Positions 10,871 to 24,500 of a stretch of DNA of 33,091 bases are shown piece after piece. This DNA is from Beroe ovata (lineage: Eukaryota > Ctenophora > Nuda > Beroida > Beroidae), in NCBI GenBank assembly GCA_946803715.1, contig CAMPET010000026.1, positions 43,584 to 76,674 of the forward strand, in the 5' to 3' direction. The position numbers were made by a program, and so were the translations under genes. How positions within the stretch are numbered: the stretch's first letter is position 1; each line of letters begins with the position of its first letter. The notes beneath the pieces were generated by a model, which was given only the letters and a program-made list of their open reading frames with translations, was not told where the DNA came from and ran no database searches.

Positions 10871-11560
10871 ACTACTGGGGATGTTCAATAAACTTCTCGA
10901 CAAAGGCTACTTCTCAACAAAGGATACTTTTTCTAAATACATAAACAGTGAATGATTTAGCTTGAGATTGACTGGTCATGAACTTGAATATTTTGTATCA
11001 ATGCTTTGCAAGTGAGATGACATAGATAAGCTGTACTGCACTTGTTTAATCTTCAGTTGAACATTGCAGTTGGTCTTGACACCTGGATTAATTTCATTTT
11101 TCATCACCCAGTCTATGAAGCTCTTTCTTTTCCATGTTCATATAAGGACAACTGAAATCTGAACAGTGAACAGGCCAAATAAGAGCATGATTGACCATCA
11201 GGGGTCAAAAGATATGGCAACTGACCAGGTCAATGTTAACAGAGTGGCTCTATATTCAGCTTCAGTTTACTGATTGAATCATTAGTTTCTGCAATTTCTA
11301 GCCAATCTCATAAATTAACTTAAGATAATTTGATAATATTTGATTCAAGTCAGGACGGACGGACAGTGTTTGAGCTAATGATTTTAGATTGATGGATATT
11401 TTTTGGACAGAAATGTAAAATCGTTGAATTGAATAAATATAATTTACCAATTAAGTTAAATTTTGAAATGAATACAGAGTTCTGCAAAAAATTTCTTGGA
11501 TCATTTTGAATGGGTCATTGTAATATGTTGTAAGGGTTTTTGTTGGTCGATGATAGAGTT
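10871..11560. other. Intergenic, no gene seen
   Basis: AT-rich sequence with no coding signal on either strand and no recognisable repeat structure. Confidence 0.5.
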
Positions 11561-11569
11561 TGACTAGAC

Positions 11570-12017
11570 TTAACGATCGATGATAGACCCTGTCGAGAAT
11601 TTCGTTTCGCGCGCGCGCGGCGCAAACTTATTCTCAGACTTATTCGCGGCTTGCATCAGCGGTCTGGCATCGCCCGACAAGACTAGACCCGAGACCGCGA
11701 CGGCGCGACTAGCTGTAGAGAATTTTGTTTTGCGCGCGCGGCGCAAACTTATTCTTTATTTTAAAGTCTATCATCGAATCATCGATCGTCAAATCATGAG
11801 TGGTCAGCGCGGCGCAATAGCTTGCAATACAATCAAATTGCAATTGCATTTTTGCACCGTGCACGGCCATTGGCCGAACCATGTGCATGAAATCCCGTCA
11901 GCGAGGGTAAAAAGTAATTTTACATTATTCAATATTCATTCATTTATTTATTTGTTTATTTTATTTTTCATCTTTACAAATATGTTTCAATCGAATCTTC
12001 ACAATTGTTGCCTGTGA
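11570..12017 (+). repeat. GCGC-rich dispersed repeat, copy A
   Basis: The motif GATGATAGACCCTGTCGAGA followed by a TTTCG(GCGC)n block (from about 11579) is repeated inside the element at about 11715-11756 (GAGAATTTTGTTTTGCGCGC...). It recurs elsewhere in the window: in reverse orientation near 28780-28810 and 29018-29062, and as a diverged form near 29609-29640. The 145-residue ORF over it is a repeat by-product. This is probably a non-autonomous mobile element; its exact ends are not resolved. Confidence 0.55.
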
Positions 12018-12533
12018 TGAATAAATGAACAAATAAATAACGTTTTGCTTTCAGGCAACTCTATTCTGACATTTCACTCTTCTTAAATTTAATTTAATGA
12101 ATTATGTACTCACACGGGGACCACGGGGTGCACCCAAATATAGCAAAAGCAATTACTATTGGCTAAATTATAAAAAACGTAAATGGACTAAAAATAGATG
12201 ATTTAAGTTAAAATCTATTGTTATATTAGTGAGTTGAATTGTTCATCAAACCATGCCTTTTGCAACAAAAGGGTTATCCAAGTAATTTTTGAACTTTTCC
12301 TTATGTTCCATGAAATGGGAGTTACCCTTAACTTTCCTGATAATCAAATTTGATACATCCAATATTTTTCTTTTGAGCTTTTTGAAATTGACCCTTTCTT
12401 AAATAGTTCTAAGTTAATTTTAAAAGATAAGACACTTTATGAAGATTTAACATACTGCATCAAATAATTGACAAAACTGTTAGATTTACAATGTTCTCCT
12501 AGGTTTCAAGATATGTAACAGGGAGAATTGAAA
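12018..12533. promoter_or_regulatory. PITPNM upstream region
   Basis: About 500 bp of AT-rich DNA before the PITPNM start codon. It presumably contains the promoter and 5' UTR. No TATA box or Inr could be assigned. Confidence 0.35.
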
Positions 12534-15500
12534 ATGTTGATCAGGGAGTATAGAATACCACTGCCTATGTCAGTGGATGAATACCGAATAGCTCAATTAT
12601 ATATGATACAGGTAAATTCCAAAAAAAGGTTAGATGTTTTCAGGACATCAATAATAATGATTAACCTAAATCAGATGCCTCCATTTCTTGCAATTGCAGC
12701 ATTCATTTATTGGCAAACTTTCAATAGATATTATCCTTAAAACAGAGAAAAAGTAGAGAAGAATCTCAAGGGAAGAACAGTGGAATTCAGATTGTAGAAA
12801 ACTTGCCTTATACTGATGGGCCAGGCGGGAATGGGCAGTATACAAGAAAAATATATCACATCGCAGGCCACGTTCCTCAATACATAAAAAGTGACTATGT
12901 CTAAGCCCTACATTTTTTGAACTTATTCAATATTTAAACTTTCTTGTGATTATGTTTTCTTTACTCACTGTTTATCATTCACTGTAAATAAACTCAGATG
13001 TGATTCCCAAGACAGCAAGGTCACTCTATGAGGAAGCTTGGAATGCATATCCCTATGCCAGAACAAAGTTCACTTGCGAGTTTGTTCCAAGATTTGGCCT
13101 GGAAATAGAGAGCAGATATGTTGCTGACTGTGGAACTCAGGTATTATGGCATTCCATGAAATTGCTGTTATCCTGTAACTATAACTGTGAAGGTAAGTTT
13201 GTTATCAAGTCCCTGCACTATATGTGATGTTACATGATAGCTGTCCGTGTATGTGTGTTTGATTAAGTTACACTCTTACATGTACTATGGTAGTAGTGCT
13301 GTATTTGTGATTTGTCATAGATATAAATCCACCATAGTAATATTGGCTGAGCTGAGATTAATTATGCATGCAACTCTGGTATCTTGGGTATATCTAATTT
13401 ATTAGTAAGTCTGACGTCTGCACCAGAAACTGTGCTTGTTGACAGACAGTTCTGTAGATTAGTACATCAGAATTTGGTGCTGGCTGTAGGTAACGAGTCA
13501 CTGCTGTACAATTACACAGACACATTATGTCTTTCTACTAAACATTTGCTGGTACTGAAGAATATTCATATTTTATACAGCACATTTTGTATGAATAAGT
13601 GCTTTATTTACTCCTCGTATGAAAATCATTGGAAGATCATGAGAATTCATATCCAACTTGATATATCTCATTTCAGTTATTGAATATCACATGAGTTCAC
13701 ATATTCAATATTGCCACGATACTAAATGAACCGCTACCATTATCCCTCTTCTATTCGTTATTCGTGGGATTATTGAACCTGTGAGTGGCAAATCATACTT
13801 TATTTGGCTTCTCACTCACCCTCTATTTCTCTTTATAATGATGCCATTTCATGAACTTTAACGAAAATAGGTATGGGTGTGGTTGCAAATGAGAGTTTTG
13901 CACGTGACACATGTAAAAAAAATACATGTATGATACTGTGACCCATGTATGATATTGTATGTTTTGGGTGAGAAGACGAGTTATGCATTTTATAACGTGT
14001 ATGTGATGTGTGGTTTTCCATTCACAATCGTCAACTCTACGAAGTACACTAAAGTAGAACCGTTATTCCGCTCTCTTAATGGAACATAGCATACCGTGCA
14101 TGAAGTATACGTCACGAGCACATCTATACGCCACAATTCTTATTTATTACTCCACACGATCACTGGAAACTGAGCAATAAATACTCAAAGAGGAGTTTTG
14201 ATACTTCTGCCCACAATCCCAGACAATGACGTGGTATGTACGTGACGAAAGTACAAAAATGAACTGTGAGATGTAATTCATGTGGGAGAGTGCTCACTGC
14301 TCAATATGTTATACTCATCTTCAGATGCAGTATATTCATCAGTAGCTGGTTCTGCGATAATTAGTTCCGTGACACGTCATAAGTCACGTGAGGGGGGAGT
14401 GTGCGAATGCTGACTTCACCGAGGGAGGATAATAGAAACAGTTCTTCGAATCATAACTCATGAGACTTTTATTACACTCTATTCAGAAACCGTACATTAT
14501 CATATGCTAGCGAAATTCTATGCCACAAAACCTAGAATACAATCGAACCTAAGTCGTGATAAAAGAAGAGTAAAATTGACTGAATGAAGCGATTGGATTT
14601 GAAATAAGTTCTGGACTGAATTCAAGGAAAGCCGATGCTCGCGCACTATCATTGCGATGCGGTGACAATTCACAGTCTTTGACCCGTGGTATACAAGCAC
14701 GTGGATGGTTATCCACTGACACAATACTAATGTCCCTTGATGTGATATGTATCGCTATTCTCAAATAGTCTACGATACATTGACCTCACTTGCCTTTCTT
14801 CTTTTTCGAGGGAGTTTTCGCGACGGGAGCCTTGGCGCCTCCCTTCTTCCCAGCCGGTGCCCCTTTCCCTCCCTTTCCCCCCTTCGCTTTGCTCTTCTTT
14901 TCGGTAAGGCCCCGAGGGAAAGAAGAATCTGGATCCACCTCTGGCTCAGGTTCTGGTTCAGGTTCAGGTTCAGGTTCTGGGGTAGGTTCTTTCATGATGG
15001 GGTTTCCCTCCTCATCCACTGGAATTGGATTCCCCTCGTCGTCGAATAGGATGGGTCCCGGGGTGGGCGTCGGCTCACACAGCTCTGTCTCACCTCCAAA
15101 TGAGACAGTTTTCTTGAGGGAACGGGCGTACATGGACTCCAGATCGTCCACAGTGTAGAGGCTATCCTTGTGAACCTTGTTCTTGAGGAAGAGGCATATC
15201 CCGACGGCAGTAGCCACAAGGCACACAATCAGGAGAACTGCTATGACAATGCCAATAGATGCGCTGGAGCCCTTGACACAGCATGACGCCTCCCCACAGC
15301 AATACTGCAGGCTGGAACAGATCACGTTGCCACACTTGACATCACTCCGCACAAATTCCAGTAGGAAGAGAAATAGGATTGCTGGCCCAAACATGACCTA
15401 CCATTCGCCAGGACTGGGAGAAGTATGTAGATCAGTGCTCCGCTATAGAGTGAGTGCAGAATGAATGAATTTGTCATGAAACAGCAATCAAAGATTATGA

Positions 15501-18500
15501 GTGCTCACTACTCAGAATTAATGATGTATTCATCTTTTTGTCTGCAATGTTTGTTTTTATAGGAAACTTCAAACTGTTTCGATTGCAAAGATGTAGACAA
15601 AACAGCGCCTATATGTGATAAGCATGCATTGAATCATCCAAACAACGTGACATGAGCTATGGTGAAATGGTGAAGGCAAATGTTCATGTAATCAGTCATT
15701 CATGTATGAGAAGGGAATAAACAGAGTTTGTGTTATTTTGGTAACATATAAAGTTGGTAACGAGTTGTGTCGGTTACGAATGCAAGCAACGAGCCCTTAA
15801 CAAGCCATACGCTGGTGGGCGTGTGCTCTGTCCAGTGTCCAATGACTCTGTGTGGGAATTGGGATATGGAAATGTAGGATGCGTGTGACTCTCAAACGTA
15901 GGAATCATTCTGCGCAACATCTTGAAAAATAAGTTTATAAGCAGAAATATCAACTTTACTAACTAAAACTATAACTATAAATGGATATAACTAATAACTA
16001 TCGCTGTTCTAAATTACAGTAGGTTATATAAGGCAACTTTCAACTCAAATTCAACGGAACTAGTTGCGAGATAAGAGCTTGCAAAACGTGCAACTCATGT
16101 TACACTGGAGCTAAGTTGAGGAACAACATGCAGTAACTCGCCGGCGTTCATGTAAAGACGAATGAGAATTCTGGCTAGCCGATGGTGCACGGCATTGATT
16201 CAGTGCATGTCGAGATGTGGATTGTTTACATGCAAATAGTTGAAATCATTAAGTGAGACACAGTTGAAATATCAATTACTGCTTATCATCAATCCACGGG
16301 GCCTCGCTCGGTTTAAATACACAGAAGGTGAGAGTGTGTGTGTGTGCGCGTGTGCTTTGAGCGTACAGCATGGTGTGCGACGTGCGTGTGTGTGTGTGTG
16401 TGTGTGTGCGAGGTGATTTAAAACCTTGGAAATTTTGTAAAGGCTTTCTTTATGACATACTTGAAAATAGTTAAATAGAAATATTCAAATTTATAACGTT
16501 TTTCCATATCGAATAACAATATAAATATAGGCATACGCACAAAAATCTCACAATATTGACTAAGTTAAACAAAGAGTTCATTCTTGAACTGTTAAAAGGC
16601 GAGATAGAATATTTGAAGCTATTTTGTACTGTTTGCTTCTAGAATGAACTTTGGACAACTATTTATATCGATGATCCGCGGTGATGAACATCAATGAAAA
16701 AGGTGGAGTTGAACCATTGAGAAATAGACTGACCTTTGTATCGAAATTGAATGACTGGCTGTAGTCGGCGTGAACTTGTCTTTAAATAAAACTCACTATT
16801 GTCCAATCTCTCATTCTCAAATTATAAAAGTTAGTGGCCGTCTGTGTGAGAATTTTCAATGATTACTCAAGTTACAAGCTCTTGGCAAAACTAAGTCAAT
16901 CCTCCGGTCGTTTCAAAATCTGTGGTTTTTCATGAGGTTACTGTCTATAGTGGGAGCAGGAGAGACAGTTTTAAGGTGTTGGCTCGTGTGAATGAACGAT
17001 ATTGTTTCATGATGCTCCAAGATAAACTTCTGTTTCATTTATACAGTATATATTATTCGGTCGAATGGAGTGTTTCATGCTATTCTGATGCATCAATAAG
17101 GCAGCATTATGATAATACACATTAGATATTACATATAGATTGGGATGAACAATTGTTCTGGTCGAATTAAAAGTCCATTAACACATTATTCACGTCACTG
17201 TATAATATATAGACACTAACACACATACACACTCACACTCACACTTACTTTACTCGAAGCTTGATAAAGTAGGTATGACCTGCGGCTGCGGAATAATACG
17301 AATGCTTGCGTGGGTGTACACTGTACACTGAACGGGTCTGATTTATTCACATGTGTGCGCAGTCTGTGAACATGTTTATTGTGTGTAAATTAGTATCGTT
17401 TCCTCTTCCCCCAACGTGTACATGAGAGTATCGTAATGAGTAATTCTACAACAATAGATCGTGAGCTTCACATAATAGTTCACTGTATGGTGTTATTGTA
17501 CCATAGCATCATTACTCCACACTGTGTAAGCATATATATGAGTGTGTGCTTAGTGTAGGAGTGTAGTCACTACACTCTTACACCCACCAAACACTGTAGT
17601 GCCTATCGGTGTGTGGTTGGACTGTGTGTGAATGAAACTGTTTTTAGATTGTGAGTGCGTGGAAAGGCGGAATATGGTTGTGTGTGTGTGTGTGTGTGTN
17701 NNNNNNNNNNNNNNNNNNNNNNNNNNNNNNNNNNNNNNNNNNNNNNNNNNNNNNNNNNNNNNNGTGTGTGTGTGTGTGTATGTGTGTGTGTATGTGTGCG
17801 CTGTGTGCGCTGTGTAATGGTTTATGACTCTCGCTACGTTGACTATGACTATTTAGATAGGATATCACACTATGCTCCACTGGGGACGTTTGTGTTTCGC
17901 AATAATGAGATAATGGGGTAAGTGGAGTCGTTCAATCGTACATCGATGGATTGTATCAGTGGCCTGCTCCGCTTTTCATCTCACTCGAGGAATGTGTTTA
18001 TAATTGGTAGTTACCCGGTAGTAAGTAGGAGATCACGTGACTTTACCACAATTACACCACTCTGTTTCACGCCATCATAACAACTCAACAATGCGTTGTA
18101 TTGGGCCCCTATATTTCACAATCGCTATTCAATCGCAGTTGATCATCTCCATTTCAGGATAACATTTTCAACTTGTCGCCTGAAGAATTGGCACAGCGTG
18201 AAGTAGGTTAGTACACGATTTATTATCCCCCTTTCGGTTGGTGGCAAATCATTGCTGAGCAGAAGAAAAATCTCTGCTCCCTGGCGGCATATTGAGCGGT
18301 TTTTAAACCACAGCCGTTCAATAAAAGTTGTGGTCATTGGTGTTACCTGCTCAACAATATGCGAGGAATTTATACACACAATAGTGTACGATAAAACCCG
18401 CATAGAAAAACACACAATTGTGTGGTACAAATAATTACTCTCCACAGGGTAAAACAACTGTACCATATTCTTAACACTCGATACTTAGAAACAACAGTGA

Positions 18501-21500
18501 TACGTTACAGTAACACTCATTGTGACGCACACAGTAAACATGTGCTTACACACCCTTTGTTGCGATTATAAACGTAGCGCGCGAGGATAGGATAATTGGA
18601 CAGTGTGCGCATTACGCGTGTTTTTATGCGCGCATTGTGGATTTGTCAAAGCCGATTGTTTATTGCCATCTAGCTCAGTACGCAATAACACACATACGTG
18701 AACTAGGTAATAAACTACGTTTATTTCATATAAACGGTCGGATATAGTTAGAGCTGCATTGTACTACGCAAAATGGCTGTGCAGAGTTCTTTTATCAAAT
18801 ATGAAACCGTGGGATGAATAAGACATTTTCATTTGAACCGTGTGATGGACAACACATGTTCATTTGAGCATTAACTATCAGTAGACTTATCTCAGTTTTC
18901 ATCGATGTGGTTAATGATCGTGTCGATGGTGAACCTTTGGAAGAGGAGAATCCGAGGATATTCCGATCTGAGAAAACGGGGAGAGGGCCGCTTTCAGGTG
19001 AATGGTGCATCAATTATACTTGTCATTATGATTCACACCACTTATGATTCACGGAGGTAACTTTTATCATCATTTTTAGAGACTTGGCTGGAAGAGAAGA
19101 ATTGGGAGCATGTTTTCTGTGCTTACAAACTCTGTAGAGTTGATTTCCCATTTTGGGGATTTCAGACGCGTGTCGAAAGGTTTGTAAATGACGTTACACC
19201 GAGTCATATCAGAAGCTATTTCAAGAGGCTACAATTTTCTCACCCTATTATCTGCAAAGTTGTTCAAAGCTGCTACGCACTGTGTCGTGTGATACCTTTG
19301 TGTTGTGTCGATGTACCCTAGTATAATGGATTCAAATGTTTCCATCATACAATAACGTGTACATGTGTCCACTGTCCATCGGTCCGGAAAGTCTGTGTAT
19401 CAATTGTTCTCCTCGACTTTGTTTCTGGGCAATATATTCCTCAAATCACGACTAGCGAGTAGCTCTCTTTACCATCAGGTTTACTCATGATCATGGGATA
19501 AGGAAACTCCTGGTCAAAGCTCACAGGCAAGCCTGGGTGTGGCAGGACAGCTATCACGGCCTAACGATGGATGATATCCGACAATTGGAGTTCGAGACGC
19601 AATGTATGTTACAGAGGCTTTACGAAGAGGTGAGTTATAGCGAGGGGTGAGTTAGCGAGATGTAAAGATGAATTGCCAAGTAGAGGTGAGTTGTGAAGAT
19701 ACAAATCGATCCTTATATAGTATAACGGTCAATACATGATGCAAACCACATATTTTCATTGTATGAAACGTCATCTGTAAAATACGCAATGAACAGTTAA
19801 CAGTTAACACTAACACTTAACAGTGTATAATGTGTAATGCTCGTGTCATGACGTGAGCCTGTTCCCACATGTATCACAATATCTCGAGATATTGCTAGAG
19901 TTATTACAATTTCATGTCATATGACTCTTTCCTTCAACCAAGCGCTGTTGCTTCTCTCAACTGTACCCCATCTACTTATTTTAAGTTTTTCTCATGATAT
20001 CATTCATTTGTTGTTTCCCTAAATTCTGAACTTTCGTGCGTTGAATGGTGTGTTCTACGTGTTGTCACAGCTATATTAATTCGTGTACTGCGAATTATGT
20101 ACGCTAATAATGTGAATAGTATACCCCACTCTGAATGACTGCCCTGTGTGAGGTTTTGTGATGACTCACACACTACTCATTTACACTGTTCCCTGTCATC
20201 GATTTAGAGTATTTTATCGTGGAAAACTTCATTCAAATATACCGATAACATCAGCGATTGATTCTATTTACATATCAAAAAACGTTTTTATTGTGAGAAC
20301 TCTTCTCAGAATATGAATCCAGAAGGGTTTTCAAGAGGGCGAATCACGCGAATTAGCATGTACCGTCGTGACATAACTGAGTAATTTGTCTGAATCAATC
20401 TAACTCTCTAACGCAAGTACCTCCTCATCTCCTCATTCACGCAGGAAGGGACAAATCACATGAGTACAGCACTCCCCCCTGACCCCATACCACCGTCCCT
20501 GAACTCTATCATGAAGACGGAGGACGCATCCTGTCTGTCACAACTGTCTCTATCACAATCTGACACGGATTCGGAGTATTTCGATGCTCGAGGTTTGTTC
20601 AAGTTGTCAATAAGAGGAGCTGTCCAATTATAGATCAAGCAAATCTTATCTGAACATTATGTGTACTGTGTAGTCCTGGTAATGACTGTGAAATTTCAGA
20701 TTATGAGAGTGATCCTGAAGATCAGCACGCCGTAAGTTCACTCAGGTTTTCACTTGTGATATGAACTGTGCCTCTTCTCCGCCATAGGATTCCTGATTTG
20801 TCGCACACATAAGCACAATGTGTGAACCAAAGATGCCAATTTCAGTTCTACTACCCAGAACACCCGAAGTTAACATCGACGAGCAGTAATGAGAGTGGGA
20901 GATCAGATGAGTCGTTCTCCGGCCGTTAGTATCTGACATGATGCTTATATACTAGTTTTCTGCGACCCGCGCGCTCCAATCACAATCCTTTGAACTCAGT
21001 GAAGAAATATCTTGTTCTTCTCTGCGGGATCATACAGCATATAACACGTGTTAACTTCCATCCATCCCTCAGATGGTCGGTTACTGCCCTCACAGAAGTT
21101 GCTGTTCATTGTGTTTCACGGGGGAACACTGATTGATATGAATGTAGACACGACCAAGTTGATGGACTGTCAGACACTCTACACCAGTCTGTCTAACGTT
21201 GTGAACACGTTGTGTCCAACATACAGGAATAGGATGGAGGTGAAGCTGGTATCGTGTCCGCAGGTCTGTGCTGATGTAGTGGTGTCTCTAGCCGGGTCCT
21301 TGCCTTCAGCCGGACAAGGTAACTGAGCAAGAATCTGCTGATGTATCTATATATGCGCTGTAGTTTTCCCGCAATTCTGAGTCGAGCAAGTCTCATCTGA
21401 TACTTACATCATGACTTGTTTACAGAGAGATGGTCTGATATCAGTTCTGATCAAGGATATGGTTTAACGGCGTCTCCCGATATCCCATTCGATCTGATAC

Positions 21501-24500
21501 CTGTACTGACTTGTCAGGTAAGTGATAGTGACATTGGTAAAAAATGTGCCCAAAATGTGTCATCAGTGACAGATGATGACATAACAATCTCCTCTCCCCC
21601 AGACACAGAAGTATCAGGACGCACTGAGGAGTGTGTGCAAGGAAGCTAATTCCGTGTTCGCTGCCTACAGACAGGAGGATTCCAGTTTCAATCATAACCA
21701 GGTTCCTGAACACTATGCCCAGCTTTCGGCACAAAGTACAAACCTTGATACAATTCAAATAGTCCCCTACAATCGGGTCATGTTCCTGTGACAGGTGACA
21801 GTGATTGGAGACGTTGTTGGTTCACTCCTGGCGTATGATATCCTCTGTGCTAAAGATGACGATGAAAATGATCTGATGTGAGTTTCAAATCCAGCTCTAG
21901 ATAATACTATAAATTTTCTTTAAGATATTACTCCATGTCCTGAAAATGGATCGCACGAGATCTGATATAATTGTAATGGGGTTATGTGTCACAGAAAGCA
22001 AGGTATTCCTTTGTCACAACAATCTCGGGATAACAAGCGGTATGTCCAGTAGTGAGCTTGTGACCTAATATCTCTGTGACCTAATTTCTCTGTGACCTAA
22101 TTGTGACCTAATTTCTCAGTCCTGATTGGTCAATGATGAACTGCCCTGATTGGAAAATCTCTCTCCGTTTCCTTGTTCTAATTTCCGAAGATGAAGATCA
22201 CTTCTGTAGATCATTTGTGATGATGATCCGTTTGGATCTTTCGGAATTAAAATCTCGTATTCGGGATTTTGTTCTTTCAGGTTCGACTTTGTTGTGGACA
22301 AGTTTTTCTCATTTGGATCACCCATCGGGAATCTTGTTCTACACCGAGCTCTGCAAGGAAAACCTGGTGAGCGGTCCATTCGAGTAGAGCCAGACAAAAG
22401 TGGTTGCATTTTGAATAGTACTGCGTCCGTGCAAAGTGGTGTCAGCGCGTTCGAGTGGTGTCAATGCTGAGTGTGTGTGTGTGTGGGAGTGCATGACACC
22501 ACTCAATTCCAGTCCACCCGAAGAAGGTGGTAAGTCAGTTTTACAACCTGTTCTACGCTTCCTCTCCTGGTGCAATGCGGATAGAGCCAGTGTTGGATGC
22601 CCACTTCGCATCCTTCCCTCCCGTGTGTATACCACGATTCAACAAGTGAGTCCTTCTTCCGGCTTGATCCAATTATGGTTTTGCATTAGAACACTGTATC
22701 TAATGTCCATATTCAATGAACCTTGTAAATGCAATTCGATCGATGAATACTGAGTGTTGGCTTACTATCGTATGATGAAAATGTGAGTTTTCCTTGTCAG
22801 GGTACCCTTTGGAGCAGGAAGTCAATACTCCATCCCAGCCTTCCTGGAGCAGAATAGCCAGATATTCCAGGACCCTGTAGTAACAGTGAACCCAACATCT
22901 GAAGTAACGTCCACCCCTCCAAGCAATAATGTCAAGCCCATCTCAACGTCCTCACTAGGTTAACTTTGATTTCATACCTTAACCTTGCTGTAATCTTTTG
23001 AAGTAAGGAGGCACAGGTTTACTCTATTTCTATAGTATCGAGTCAATGGAGGCTTTGAATATCATCTTGACACCATGTTCCGCTTGACACCACGTACCGC
23101 TTGACACCACGTACCGCTTGACACCATGTACCGCTGGACACCAAGTACGGCTTGACACCATGTACCGTTTGACACCACGTACTGCTTGACATCATGTATC
23201 GTAGGACTGTCTGGAGTGTCGGAGTGGTGGGGAAACAAGCGGATAGACTACGCTCTATACTACCCTGAGGCTCTCCGATCCTTCCCGTCCCTCATCCTCC
23301 CCTCTCTCCTACACAGCAGCTACTGGGAAAATTACGATGTTGCAGCGTTTGTCGTCCAGCAGGTGAATTATTGTCCAATGTCCACGAGAAGTTGATATCG
23401 GAATATTTCTGATAAGAATTGTGCTGGAATGTGCTTGAACCTGCCTGTTAGTTGCATATTGATCATGATGCTCAATCCCACGAGCTCATTGCTCAGGTTC
23501 TCGGCATTGACACGATGCTCCCTGGCACACCCCAAATCACACCCCGGTCAACCCTCTCCGATATCAACGAGTCCCTCAACCCGACCACACCCACTGAGAA
23601 GTGGCTCAAGCGGAGGACCAAACTGAAAGTTAACAACCTCAACCCCAATCACCGGTGTTTCGATACGATATGTCTGGAAGGACAGGAGCAGGAAATAACG
23701 GCCAAGTTTTCATATGGACCGTTGGACGCTCTCAGCCTAGTGGGAGAGAAGGTAAGGCGGCGCTATAATTCTTGAATTGGACGACCATATGATAGTGTCC
23801 AAATGATAGTGTCCAATATGATAGTGTCCAAATACAATATGACAGTGATGGTATCAGGTAGACATCAGTATCATGGAGACTAATCCTGGCGGAGAGTGGA
23901 AGTATCTGGGTACTCAGATGACTGGCCAGGTTTGAGATTGCGCTCTAATGCTCTATTCACGTGTCACCATGACAACCATATCACTATGACAATCTCTCCC
24001 CAAAGGGTGGTCGGATTCAGTTTAAAATCCCGGACAAGTTGGGCACAGGGTTGTACCCGGTCAAGTGTACGGTAAAGGGGGATAAGTCGTATGCTGAAGG
24101 GTTCATGGCTGTTGTACCGCCTAAAACGGAGTGTGTTGTCTTTTCCATAGACGGTAGTTTCACGCTGAACATGTGCCTAATGGGCAGGGATGCCAAGATA
24201 CGACCTGGAGCAGTAGAGGTTTGAGTCATTTCATGAGTGTCATAAAATGACAGGATGCTTAATCCTTGATTCTCATGTGATAATATCCTTGTCTGTCTCC
24301 AGGTAGTCCGGCTTTGGCAGGAGCTGGGTTTCGTGATTATTTACATCACAGCTCGTCCAGACATTCAGAAAGAGAGTGTACTCCAGTGGCTGGGAACCCA
24401 CAACTTTCCACATGGTATTGTGGCATTCAGCGATGGCATCACTCCAACAGACCTGCTGAAACACAAAATGGAGTACCTTATCAGACTCACAAATGAGGTG

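Noticed and set aside
12534-13140. A stand-alone truncated PITP gene of three exons
   Set aside because: The missing part of the PITP domain was found at 18158-19629, so these are the first exons of one long PITPNM gene with a 5-kb intron.
14790-15158. Plus-strand ORFs with Ser-Gly or Arg-Phe repeats
   Set aside because: They are antisense shadows of the (Pro-Glu)n and Lys-rich tail of the minus-strand membrane protein.
17632-17921. ORFs rich in Val-Cys or Thr-His across the N run
   Set aside because: They are translations of a GT/CA microsatellite with undefined bases.
21702-21794. Possible coding extension VPEHYAQLSAQSTNLD after PITPNM exon 13
   Set aside because: It ends in a stop, and removing it as an intron joins exon 13 to VTVIGDVVGSLLAYD in the right phase and at the point expected from other PITPNM proteins.
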